This document shows, piece by piece, positions 1 through 14,172 of a stretch of DNA of 64,000 nt. Under the pieces are notes generated by a model. That model saw only the letters and a list, made by a program, of their open reading frames with translations. It did not search any database and had not been told where the DNA came from. The translations under genes were made by a program, and so were the position numbers. Position 1 is the stretch's first letter; each line of letters opens with the position of its first letter. The stretch is from positions 6,191,223-6,255,222 of the forward strand of contig OZ025245.1 in the NCBI GenBank assembly GCA_964019155.1, in the 5' to 3' direction. This DNA comes from Osedax fenrisi (taxonomy: Eukaryota; Annelida; Polychaeta; Sabellida; Siboglinidae).

Positions 1-1229
1 TCAACAATAACAAATCTGCCAATCTATAGTGAGACATACAATGTTGTAACATTCCTGCCAACTATATACGGACATATTTATTAAGGGAGCCATATCAATC
101 CAGTGCCACAAATCAACAGTATAAGTGTCACATTCCAAATATGTCATGTATTCATATGCTTATATAAGATAATATGTATTTAATGTATGTATAATAAATT
201 TTGAAAGTAAAATAAAAAATAAAGGTTAAGAATAAAAATTATAAATAAATTATTTTTTTATAAATACTAAAATTGTAATTCTGTTTTTAAATATAATAAC
301 TTGTATACTATACAAATTATTAATAAATTATTAATACCGTAATTATTTATATATATTGGATAATTTATTAAAATAAAATAAATAAAACTTAAATAAAACT
401 TAAATAAAAAGGGGTACCCCAGAGTACACATATGATAAAAAATATATAATTAAGAACAAATATATTTTTTATAAAAGATTAAAATTAATTTTAAAACAAA
501 ATTAAACAAAAAAAAAGTATACATCTACTAAACTTAATTAGCAAATATGTTGTATCGAATCCTGGAATAATAGAAGTGGTGACAAATGATACGTAGACAT
601 GAGGACTAGGCATACCCGTAGGCGCACAATTAATGGAACATCAACAATAACAAATCTGCCAATCTATAGTGAGACATACAATGTTGTAACATTCCTGCCA
701 ACTATATACGGACATATTTATTAAGGGAGCCATATCAATCCAGTGCCACAAATCAACAGTATAAGTGTCACATTCCAAATATGTCATGTATTCATATGCT
801 TATATAAGATAATATGTATTTAATGTATGTATAATAAATTTTGAAAGTAAAATAAAAAATAAAGGTTAAGAATAAAAATTATAAATAAATAATTTTTTTA
901 TAAATACTAAAATTGTAATTCTGTTTTTAAATATAATAACTTATATACTATACAAATTATTAATAAATTATTAATACCGTAATTATTTATATATATTGGA
1001 TAATTTATTAAAATAAAATAAATAAAACTTAAATAAAACTTAAATAAAAAGGGGTACCCCAGAGTACACATATGATAAAAAATATATAATTAAGAACAAA
1101 TATATTTTTTATAAAAGATTAAAATTAATTTGAAAAAAAAATTAAACAAAAAAAAAGTATACATCTACTAAACTTAATTAGCAAATATGTTGTATCGAAT
1201 CCTGGAATAATAGAAGTGGTGACAAATGA

Positions 1230-3871
1230 TACGTAGACATGAGGACTAGGCATACCCGTAGGCGCACAGTTAATGGAACATCAACAATAACAAATCTGCC
1301 AATCTATAGTGAGACATACAATGTTGTAACATTCCTGCCAACTATATACGGACATATTTATTAAGGGAGCCATATCAATCCAGTGCCACAAATCAACAGT
1401 ATAAGTGTCACATTCCAAATATGTCATGTATTCATATGCTTATATAAGATAATATGTATTTAACGTATGTATATTTAATGTATGTATAATAAATTTAATG
1501 TATGTATAATAAATTTTGAAAGTAAAATAAAAAATAAAGGTTAAGAATAAAAATTATAAATAAATAATTTTTTTATAAATACTAAAATTGTAATTCTGTT
1601 TTTAAATATAATAACTTATATACTATACAAATTATTAATAAATTATTAATACCGTAATTATTTATATATATTGGATAATTTATTAAAATAAAATAAATAA
1701 AACTTAAATAAAACTTAAATAAAAAGGGGTACCCCAGAGTACACATATGATAAAAAAATATATAATTAAGAACAAATATATTTTTTATAAAAGATTAAAA
1801 TGAATTTGAAAAAAAAAATTAAACAAAAAAAAAGTATACTAAACTTAATTAGCAAATATGTTGTATCGAATCCTGGAATAATAGAAGTGGTGACAAATGA
1901 TACGTAGACATGAGGACTAGGCATACCCGTAGGCGCACAGTTAATGGAACATCAACAATAACAAATCTGCCAATCTATAGTGAGACATACAATGTTGTAA
2001 CATTCCTGCCAACTATATACGGACATATTTATTAAGGGAGCCATATCAATCCAGTGCCACAAATCAACAGTATAAGTGTCACATTCCAAATATTTCATGT
2101 ATTCATATGCTTATATAAGATAATATGTATTTAATGTATGTATAATAAATTTTGAAAGTAAAATAAAAAATAAAGGTTAAGAATAAAAATTATAAATAAA
2201 TAATTTTTTTATAAATACTATTTTTTTTAAATAAATAAATAAAATTGTAATTCTGTTTTTAAATATAATAACTTATATACTATACAAATTATTAATAAAT
2301 TATTAATACCGTAATTATTTATATATATTGGATAATTTATTAAAATAAAATAAATAAAACTTAAATAAAAAGGGGTACCCCAGAGTACACATATGATAAA
2401 AAAATATATAATTAAGAACAAATATATTTTTTATAAAAGATTAAAATTAATTTGAAAAAAAATTAAACAAAAAAAAAGTATACATCTACTAAACTTAATT
2501 AGCAAATATGATGTATAGAATCCTGGAATAATAGAAGTGGTGACAAATGATACGTAGACATGAGGACTAGGCATACCCGTAGGCGCACAGTTAATGGAAC
2601 ATCAACAATAACAAATCTGCCAATCTATAGTGAGACATACAATGTTGTAACATTCCTGCCAACTATATACGGACATATTTATTAAGGGAGCCATATCAAT
2701 CCAGTGCCACAAATCAACAGTATAAGTGTCACATTCCAAATATGTCATGTATTCATATGCTTATATAAGATAATATGTATTTAACGTATGTATATTTAAT
2801 GTATGTATAATAAATTTAATGTATGTATAATAAATTTTGAAAGTAAAATAAAAAATAAAGGTTAAGAATAAAAATTATAAATAAATAATTTTTTTATAAA
2901 TACTAAAATTGTAATTCTGTTTTTAAATATAATAACTTATATACTATACAAATTATTAATAAATTATTAATACCGTAATTATTTATATATATTGGATAAT
3001 TTATTAAAATAAAATAAATAAAACTTAAATAAAACTTAAATAAAAAGGGGTACCCCAGAGTACACATATGATAAAAAAATATATAATTAAGAACAAATAT
3101 ATTTTTTATAAAAGATTAAAATGAATTTGAAAAAAAAAATTAAACAAAAAAAAAGTATACTAAACTTAATTAGCAAATATGTTGTATCGAATCCTGGAAT
3201 AATAGAAGTGGTGACAAATGATACGTAGACATGAGGACTAGGCATACCCGTAGGCGCACAGTTAATGGAACATCAACAATAACAAATCTGCCAATCTATA
3301 GTGAGACATACAATGTTGTAACATTCCTGCCAACTATATACGGACATATTTATTAAGGGAGCCATATCAATCCAGTGCCACAAATCAACAGTATAAGTGT
3401 CACATTCCAAATATTTCATGTATTCATATGCTTATATAAGATAATATGTATTTAATGTATGTATAATAAATTTTGAAAGTAAAATAAAAAATAAAGGTTA
3501 AGAATAAAAATTATAAATAAATAATTTTTTTATAAATACTATTTTTTTTAAATAAATAAATAAAATTGTAATTCTGTTTTTAAATATAATAACTTATATA
3601 CTATACAAATTATTAATAAATTATTAATACCGTAATTATTTATATATATTGGATAATTTATTAAAATAAAATAAATAAAACTTAAATAAAAAGGGGTACC
3701 CCAGAGTACACATATGATAAAAAAATATATAATTAAGAACAAATATATTTTTTATAAAAGATTAAAATTAATTTGAAAAAAAATTAAACAAAAAAAAAGT
3801 ATACATCTACTAAACTTAATTAGCAAATATGATGTATAGAATCCTGGAATAATAGAAGTGGTGACAAATGA
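1230..3871 (+). repeat. Higher-order repeat: 1,321-bp dimer, two copies
   Basis: The landmark spacings run 671, 650, 671, 650. The first member of each dimer carries an expanded GTATGTATAATAAATTTAAT block (near 1,464-1,510 and 2,784-2,831). The second carries the ACTATTTTTTTTAAATAAATA insertion (near 2,218 and 3,539). The two copies look identical when read side by side, which implies a recent duplication. Confidence 0.88.
1239..1364 (+). other. Satellite mini-ORF (42 codons), representative copy
   Basis: Nearly every monomer carries this open frame. It starts with ATG inside the landmark and ends at TAA in TATTAAGGG. The predicted 41-residue peptide begins MRTRHTRRRTVNG, so it is basic at the N-terminus, and ends YGHIY. 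An in-frame TGA lies just upstream, so it is not the tail of a longer frame. Most copies are intact; start codons are lost near 14,182 and 33,376, and one copy near 30,165 reads through the stop. The diverged copies at 51,121-51,246, 51,766-51,891 and 54,480-54,572 are also open. Differences from those copies are mostly amino-acid-changing, which argues against selection on a peptide. I know of no family match and treat coding as unproven. Confidence 0.3.
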
Positions 3872-5154
3872 TACGTAGACATGAGGACTAGGCATACCCG
3901 TAGGCGCACAGTTAATGGAACATCAACAATAACAAATCTGCCAATCTATAGTGAGACATACAATGTTGTAACATTCCTGCCAACTATATACGGACATATT
4001 TATTAAGGGAGCCATATCAATCCAGTGCCACAAATCAACAGTATAAGTGTCACATTCCAAATATGTCATGTATTCATATGCTTATATAAGATAATATGTA
4101 TTTAATGTATGTATAATAAATTTTGAAAGTAAAATAAAAAATAAAGGTTAAGAATAAAAATTATAAATAAATAATTTTTTTATAAATACTAAAATTGTAA
4201 TTCTGTTTTTAAATTAATAACTTATATACTATACAAATTATTAATAAATTATTAATACCGTAATTATTTATATATATTGGATAATTTATTAAAATAAAAT
4301 AAATAAAACTTAAATAAAACTTAAATAAAAAGGGGTACCCCAGAGTACACATATGATAAAAAAAATATATAATTAAGAACAAATATATTTTTTATAAAAG
4401 ATTAAAATTAATTTGAAAAAAAAATTAAACAAAAAAAAAGTATACATCTACTAAACTTAATTAGCAAATATGTTGTATCGAATCCTGGAATAATAGAAGT
4501 GGTGACAAATGATACGTAGACATGAGGACTAGGCATACCCGTAGGCGCACAGTTAATGGAACATCAACAATAACAAATCTGCCAATCTATAGTGAGACAT
4601 ACAATGTTGTAACATTCCTGCCAACTATATACGGACATATTTATTAAGGGAGCCATATCAATCCAGTGCCACAAATCAACAGTATAAGTGTCACATTCCA
4701 AATATGTCATGTATTCATATGCTTATATAAGATAATATGTATTTAATGTATGTATAATAAATTTTGAAAGTAAAATAAAAAATAAAGGTTAAGAATAAAA
4801 ATTATAAATAAATTATTTTTTTATAAATACTAAAATTGTAATTCTGTTTTTAAATATAATAACTTATATACTATACAAATTATTAATAAATTATTAATAC
4901 CGTAATTATTTATATATATTGGATAATTTATTAAAATAAAATAAATAAAACTTAAATAAAACTTAAATAAAAAGGGGTACCCCAGAGTACACATATGATA
5001 AAAAAAATATATAATTAAGAACAAATATATTTTTTATAAAAGATTAAAATTAATTTGAAAAAAAAATTAAACAAAAAAAAAGTATACATCTACTAAACTT
5101 AATTAGCAAATATGTTGTATCGAATCCTGGAATAATAGAAGTGGTGACAAATGA

Positions 5155-8100
5155 TACGTAGACATGAGGACTAGGAATACCCGTAGGCGCACAGTTAATG
5201 GAACATCAACAATAACAAATCTGCCAATCTATAGTGAGACATACAATGTTGTAACATTCCTGCCAACTATATACGGACATATTTATTAAGGGAGCCATAT
5301 CAATCCAGTGCCACAAATCAACAGTATAAGTGTCACATTCCAAATATTTCATGTATTCATATGCTTATATAAGATAATATGTATTTAATGTATGTATAAT
5401 AAATTTTGAAAGTAAAATAAAAAATAAAGGTTAAGAATAAAAATTATAAATAAATAATTTTTTTATAAATACTATTTTTTTTAAATAAATAAATAAAATT
5501 GTAATTCTGTTTTTAAATATAATAACTTATATACTATACAAATTATTAATAAATTATTAATACCGTAATTATTTATATATATTGGATAATTTATTAAAAT
5601 AAAATAAATAAAACTTAAATAAAAAGGGGTACCCCAGAGTACACATATGATAAAAAAATATATAATTAAGAACAAATATATTTTTTATAAAAGATTAAAA
5701 TTAATTTGAAAAAAAATTAAACAAAAAAAAAGTATACATCTACTAAACTTAATTAGCAAATATGATGTATAGAATCCTGGAATAATAGAAGTGGTGACAA
5801 ATGATACGTAGACATGAGGACTAGGCATACCCGTAGGCGCACAGTTAATGGAACATCAACAATAACAAATCTGCCAATCTATAGTGAGACATACAATGTT
5901 GTAACATTCCTGCCAACTATATACGGACATATTTATTAAGGGAGCCATATCAATCCAGTGCCACAAATCAACAGTATAAGTGTCACATTCCAAATATTTC
6001 ATGTATTCATATGCTTATATAAGATAATATGTATTTAATGTATGTATAATAAATTTTGAAAGTAAAATAAAAAATAAAGGTTAAGAATAAAAATTATAAA
6101 TAAATAATTTTTTTATAAATACTAAAATTGTAATTCTGTTTTTAAATTAATAACTTATATACTATACAAATTATTAATAAATTATTAATACCGTAATTAT
6201 TTATATATATTGGATAATTTATTAAAATAAAATAAATAAAACTTAAATAAAACTTAAATAAAAAGGGGTACCCCAGAGTACACATATGATAAAAAAAATA
6301 TATAATTAAGAACAAATATATTTTTTATAAAAGATTAAAATTAATTTGAAAAAAAAATTAAACAAAAAAAAAGTATACATCTACTAAACTTAATTAGCAA
6401 ATATGTTGTATCGAATCCTGGAATAATAGAAGTGGTGACAAATGATACGTAGACATGAGGACTAGGCATACCCGTAGGCGCACAGTTAATGGAACATCAA
6501 CAATAACAAATCTGCCAATCTATAGTGAGACATACAATGTTGTAACATTCCTGCCAACTATATACGGACATATTTATTAAGGGAGCCATATCAATCCAGT
6601 GCCACAAATCAACAGTATAAGTGTCACATTCCAAATATGTCATGTATTCATATGCTTATATAAGATAATATGTATTTAATGTATGTATAATAAATTTTGA
6701 AAGTAAAATAAAAAATAAAGGTTAAGAATAAAAATTATAAATAAATTATTTTTTTATAAATACTAAAATTGTAATTCTGTTTTTAAATATAATAACTTAT
6801 ATACTATACAAATTATTAATAAATTATTAATACCGTAATTATTTATATATATTGGATAATTTATTAAAATAAAATAAATAAAACTTAAATAAAACTTAAA
6901 TAAAAAGGGGTACCCCAGAGTACACATATGATAAAAAAAATATATAATTAAGAACAAATATATTTTTTATAAAAGATTAAAATTAATTTGAAAAAAAAAT
7001 TAAACAAAAAAAAAGTATACATCTACTAAACTTAATTAGCAAATATGTTGTATCGAATCCTGGAATAATAGAAGTGGTGACAAATGATACGTAGACATGA
7101 GGACTAGGAATACCCGTAGGCGCACAGTTAATGGAACATCAACAATAACAAATCTGCCAATCTATAGTGAGACATACAATGTTGTAACATTCCTGCCAAC
7201 TATATACGGACATATTTATTAAGTGAGCCATATCAATCCAGTGCCACAAATCAACAGTATAAGTGTCACATTCCAAATATGTCATGTATTCATATGCTTA
7301 TATAAGATAATATGTATTTAATGTATGTATAATAAATTTTGAAAGTAAAATAAAAAATAAAGGTTAAGAATAAAAATTATAAATAAATAATTTTTTTTTT
7401 AAATAAATAAATAAAATTGTAATTCTGTTTTTAAATATAATAACTTATATACTATACAAATTATTAATAAATTATTAATACCGTAATTATTTATATATAT
7501 TGGATAATTTATTAAAATAAAATAAATAAAACTTAAATAAAACTTAAATAAAAAGGGGTACCCCAGAGTTCACATATGATAAAAAAAATATATAATTAAG
7601 AACAAATATATTTTTTATAAAAGATTAAAATTAATTTGAAAAAAAAATTAAACAAAAAAAAAGTATACATCTACTAAACTTAATTAGCAAATATGTTGTA
7701 TCGAATCCTGGAATAATAGAAGTGGTGACAAATGATACGTAGACATGAGGACTAGGAATACCCGTAGGCGCACAGTTAATGGAACATCAACAATAACAAA
7801 TCTGCCAATCTATAGTGAGACATACAATGTTGTAACATTCCTGCCAACTATATACGGACATATTTATTAAGGGAGCCATATCAATCCAGTGCCACAAATC
7901 AACAGTATAAGTGTCACATTCCAAATATTTCATGTATTCATATGCTTATATAAGATAATATGTATTTAATGTATGTATAATAAATTTTGAAAGTAAAATA
8001 AAAAATAAAGGTTAAGAATAAAAATTATAAATAAATAATTTTTTTATAAATACTATTTTTTTTAAATAAATAAATAAAATTGTAATTCTGTTTTTAAATA

Positions 8101-10316
8101 TAATAACTTATATACTATACAAATTATTAATAAATTATTAATACCGTAATTATTTATATATATTGGATAATTTATTAAAATAAAATAAATAAAACTTAAA
8201 TAAAAAGGGGTACCCCAGAGTACACATATGATAAAAAAATATATAATTAAGAACAAATATATTTTTTATAAAAGATTAAAATTAATTTGAAAAAAAATTA
8301 AACAAAAAAAAAGTATACATCTACTAAACTTAATTAGCAAATATGATGTATAGAATCCTGGAATAATAGAAGTGGTGACAAATGATACGTAGACATGAGG
8401 ACTAGGCATACCCGTAGGCGCACAGTTAATGGAACATCAACAATAACAAATCTGCCAATCTATAGTGAGACATACAATGTTGTAACATTCCTGCCAACTA
8501 TATACGGACATATTTATTAAGGGAGCCATATCAATCCAGTGCCACAAATCAACAGTATAAGTGTCACATTCCAAATATTTCATGTATTCATATGCTTATA
8601 TAAGATAATATGTATTTAATGTATGTATAATAAATTTTGAAAGTAAAATAAAAAATAAAGGTTAAGAATAAAAATTATAAATAAATAATTTTTTTATAAA
8701 TACTAAAATTGTAATTCTGTTTTTAAATTAATAACTTATATACTATACAAATTATTAATAAATTATTAATACCGTAATTATTTATATATATTGGATAATT
8801 TATTAAAATAAAATAAATAAAACTTAAATAAAACTTAAATAAAAAGGGGTACCCCAGAGTACACATATGATAAAAAAAATATATAATTAAGAACAAATAT
8901 ATTTTTTATAAAAGATTAAAATTAATTTGAAAAAAAAATTAAACAAAAAAAAAGTATACATCTACTAAACTTAATTAGCAAATATGTTGTATCGAATCCT
9001 GGAATAATAGAAGTGGTGACAAATGATACGTAGACATGAGGACTAGGCATACCCGTAGGCGCACAGTTAATGGAACATCAACAATAACAAATCTGCCAAT
9101 CTATAGTGAGACATACAATGTTGTAACATTCCTGCCAACTATATACGGACATATTTATTAAGGGAGCCATATCAATCCAGTGCCACAAATCAACAGTATA
9201 AGTGTCACATTCCAAATATGTCATGTATTCATATGCTTATATAAGATAATATGTATTTAATGTATGTATAATAAATTTTGAAAGTAAAATAAAAAATAAA
9301 GGTTAAGAATAAAAATTATAAATAAATTATTTTTTTATAAATACTAAAATTGTAATTCTGTTTTTAAATATAATAACTTATATACTATACAAATTATTAA
9401 TAAATTATTAATACCGTAATTATTTATATATATTGGATAATTTATTAAAATAAAATAAATAAAACTTAAATAAAACTTAAATAAAAAGGGGTACCCCAGA
9501 GTACACATATGATAAAAAAAATATATAATTAAGAACAAATATATTTTTTATAAAAGATTAAAATTAATTTGAAAAAAAAATTAAACAAAAAAAAAGTATA
9601 CATCTACTAAACTTAATTAGCAAATATGTTGTATCGAATCCTGGAATAATAGAAGTGGTGACAAATGATACGTAGACATGAGGACTAGGAATACCCGTAG
9701 GCGCACAGTTAATGGAACATCAACAATAACAAATCTGCCAATCTATAGTGAGACATACAATGTTGTAACATTCCTGCCAACTATATACGGACATATTTAT
9801 TAAGTGAGCCATATCAATCCAGTGCCACAAATCAACAGTATAAGTGTCACATTCCAAATATGTCATGTATTCATATGCTTATATAAGATAATATGTATTT
9901 AATGTATGTATAATAAATTTTGAAAGTAAAATAAAAAATAAAGGTTAAGAATAAAAATTATAAATAAATAATTTTTTTTTTAAATAAATAAATAAAATTG
10001 TAATTCTGTTTTTAAATATAATAACTTATATACTATACAAATTATTAATAAATTATTAATACCGTAATTATTTATATATATTGGATAATTTATTAAAATA
10101 AAATAAATAAAACTTAAATAAAACTTAAATAAAAAGGGGTACCCCAGAGTTCACATATGATAAAAAAAATATATAATTAAGAACAAATATATTTTTTATA
10201 AAAGATTAAAATTAATTTGAAAAAAAAATTAAACAAAAAAAAAGTATACATCTACTAAACTTAATTAGCAAATATGTTGTATCGAATCCTGGAATAATAG
10301 AAGTGGTGACAAATGA
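5155..10316 (+). repeat. Higher-order repeat: 2,581-bp tetramer, two copies
   Basis: The landmark spacings 650, 641, 642, 648 occur twice (5,155-7,735 and 7,736-10,316). Diagnostic variants recur at the same offset: GACTAGGAATACCCG at the first and fourth units, and TTAAGTGAGCC in place of TTAAGGGAGCC near 7,222 and 9,803. A partial copy of 650, 641 and 642 bp lies directly to the left (3,222-5,154). Confidence 0.88.
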
Positions 10317-11616
10317 TACGTAGACATGAGGACTAGGCATACCCGTAGGCGCACAGTTAATGGAACATCAACAATAACAAATCTGCCAATCTATAGTGAG
10401 ACATACAATGTTGTAACATTCCTGCCAACTATATACGGACATATTTATTAAGGGAGCCATATCAATCCAGTGCCACAAATCAACAGTATAAGTGTCACAT
10501 TCCAAATATTTCATGTATTCATATGCTTATATAAGATAATATGTATTTAATGTATGTATAATAAATTTTGAAAGTAAAATAAAAAATAAAGGTTAAGAAT
10601 AAAAATTATAAATAAATAATTTTTTTATAAATACTATTTTTTTTAAATGAATAAATAAAATTGTAATTCTGTTTTTAAATATAATAACTTATATACTATA
10701 CAAATTATTAATAAATTATTAATACCGTAATTATTTATATATATTGGATAATTTATTAAAATAAAATAAATAAAACTTAAATAAAACTTAAATAAAAAGG
10801 GGTACCCCAGAGTACACATGATAAAAAAATATATAATTAAGAACAAATATATTTTTTATAAAAGATTAAAATTAATTTGAAAAAAAAATTAACCAAAAAA
10901 AAAGTATACATCTACTAAACTTAATTAGCAAATATGATGTATCGAATCCTTGAATAATAGAAGTGGTGACAAATGATACGTAGACATGAGGACTAGGCAT
11001 ACCCGTAGGCGCACAGTTAATGGAACATCAACAATAACAAATCTGCCAATCTATAGTGAGACATACAATGTTGTAACATTCCTGCCAACTATATACGGAC
11101 ATATTTATTAAGGGAGCCATATCAATCCAGTGCCACAAATCAACAGTATAAGTGTCACATTCCAAATATTGCATGTATTCATATGCTTATATAAGATAAT
11201 ATGTATTTAATGTATGTATAATACATTTTGAAAGTAAAATAAAAAATAAAGGTTAAGAATAAAAATTATAAATAAATAATTTTTTTATAAATACTAAAAT
11301 TGTAATTCTGTTTTTAAATATAATAACTTATATACTATACAAATTATTAATAAATTATTAATACCGTAATTATTTATATATATTGGATAATTTATTAAAA
11401 TAAAATAAATAAAACTTAAATAAAACTTAAATAAAAAGGGGTACCCCAGAGTACACATATGATAAAAAAATATATAATTAAGAACAAATATATTATTTAT
11501 AAAAGATTAAAATTAATTTGAAAAAAAAATTAAACAAAAAAAAGTATACATCTACTAAACTTAATTAGCAAATATGTTGTATCGAATCCTGGAATAATAG
11601 AAGTGGTGACAAATGA

Positions 11617-13533
11617 TACGTAGACATGAGGACTAGGCATACCCGTAGGCGCACAGTTAATGGAACATCAACAATAACAAATCTGCCAATCTATAGTGAG
11701 ACATACAATGTTGTAACATTCCTGCCAACTATATACGGACATATTTATTAAGGGAGCCATATCAATCCAGTGCCACAAATCAACAGTATAAGTGTCACAT
11801 ACCAAATATTTCATGTATTCATATGCTTATATAAGATAATATGTATTTAATGTATGTATCATAAATTTTGAAAGTAAAATAAAAAATAAAGTTTAAGAAT
11901 AAAAATTATAAATAAATAATTTTTTTATAAATACTAAAATTGTAATTCTGTTTTTAAATATAATAACTTATATACTATACAAATTATTAATAAATTATTA
12001 ATACCGTAATTATTTATATATATTGGATAATTTATTAAAATAAAATAAATAAAACTTAAATAAAACTTAAATAAAAAGGGGTACCCCAGAGTACACATAT
12101 GATAAAAAAATATATAATTAAGAACAAATATATTTTTTATAAAAGATTAAAATTAATTTGAAAAAAAAATTAAACAAAAAAAAAGTATACATCTACTAAA
12201 CTTAATTAGCAAATATGGTGTATAGAATCCTGGAATAATAGAAGTGGTGACAAATGATACGTAGACATGAGGACTAGGCATACCCGTATGCGCACAGTTA
12301 ATGGAACATCAACAATAACAAATCTGCCAATCTATAGTGAAACATACAATGTTGTAACATTCCTGCCAACTATATACGGACATATTTATTAAGGGAGCCA
12401 TATCAATCCAGTGCCACAAATCAACAGTATAAGTGTCACATTCCAAATATTTCATGTATTCATATGCTTATATAAGATAATATGTATTTAATGTATGTAT
12501 AATCAATTTTGAAAGTAAAATAAAAAATAAAGGTTAAGAATAAAAAATTATAAATAAATAATTTTTTTATAAATACTAAAATTGTAATTCTGTTTTTAAA
12601 TATAATAACTTATATACTATACAAATTATTAATAAATTATTAATACCGTAATTATTTATATATTGGATAATTAATTAAAATAAAATAAATAAAACTTAAA
12701 TAAAACTTAAATAAAAAGGGGTACCCCAGAGTACACATATGATAAAAAAATATATAATTAAGAACAAATATATTTTTTATAAAAGATTAAAATGAATTTG
12801 AAAAAAAAATTAAACAAAAAAAAAGTATACTAAACTTAATTAGCAAATATGTTGTATCGAATCCTGGAATAATAGAAGTGGTGACAAATGATACGTAGAC
12901 ATGAGGACTAGGCATACCCGTAGGCGCACAGTTAATGTCACATCAACAATAACAAATCTGCCAATCTATAGTGAGACATACAATGTTGTAAAATTCCTGC
13001 CAACTATATACGGACATATTTATTAAGGGAGCCATATCAATCCAGTGCCACAAATCAACAGTATAAGTGTCACATTCCAAATATTTCATGTATTCATATG
13101 CTTATATAAGATAATATGTATTTAATGTATGTATATTAAATTTTGAAAGTAAAATAAAAAATAAAGGTTAAGAATAAAAATTATAAATAAATAATTTTTT
13201 TATAAATACTAAAATTGTAATTATGTTTTTAAATATAATAACTTATATACTATACAAATTATTAATAAATTATTAATACCGTAATTATTTATATATATTG
13301 GATAATTTATTAAAATAAAATAAATAAAACTTAAATAAAACTTAAATAAAAAGGGGTACCCCAGAGTACTCATATGATAAAAAAAATATATAATTAAGAA
13401 CAAATATATTTTTTATAAAAGATTAAAATTAATTTGAAAAAAAAATTAAACAAAAAAAAAGTATACATCTACTAAACTTAATTAGCAAATATATTGTATC
13501 GAATCCTGGAATAATAGAAGTGGTGACAAATGA
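11617..13533 (+). repeat. Three-monomer block, copy 1 of 3
   Basis: The spacings 641, 634, 642 carry markers that recur together: CACATACCAAATATT in the first monomer, ATAATCAATTTTG and a shortened TTATATATTGGATAATTAATT in the second, and GTTGTAAAATTCC in the third. The same set is found at 15,443-17,359 and 38,492-40,408. Confidence 0.8.
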
Positions 13534-14172
13534 TACGTAGACATGAGGACTAGGCATACCCGTAGGCGCACAGTTAATGGAACATCAACAATAACAAATC
13601 TGCCAATCTATAGTGAGACATACAATGTTGTAACATTCCTGCCAACTATATACGGACATATTTATTAAGGGAGCCATATCAATCCAGTGCCACAAATCAA
13701 CAGTATAAGTGTCACATTCCAAATATGTCATGTATTCATATGCTTATATAAGATAATATGTATTTAATGTAAGTATAATAAATTTTGAAAGTAAAATAAA
13801 AAATAAAGGTTAAGAATAAAAATTATAAATAAATAATTTTTTTATAAATACTAAAATTGTAATTATGTTTTTAAATATAATAACTTATATACTATACAAA
13901 TTATTAATAAATTATTAATACCGTAATTATTTATATATATTGGATAATTTATTAAAATAAAATAAATAAAACTTAAATAAAACTTAAATAAAAAGGGGTA
14001 CCCCAGAGTACACATATGATAAAAAATATATAATTAAGAACAAATATATTTTTTATAAAAGATTAAAATTAATTTGAAAAAAAATTAAACAAAAAAAAAG
14101 TATACATCTACTAAACTTAATTAGCAAATATGTTGTATCGAATCCTGGAATAATAGAAGTGGTGACAAATGA

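Noticed and set aside
1170..1205. RNA polymerase III-like boxes in the monomer (TAGCAAATATG and GTATCGAATCC)
   Set aside because: Each resembles an A or B box, but they are only two bases apart, too close for a tRNA-type promoter, and the second is often mutated (GTATAGAATCC).
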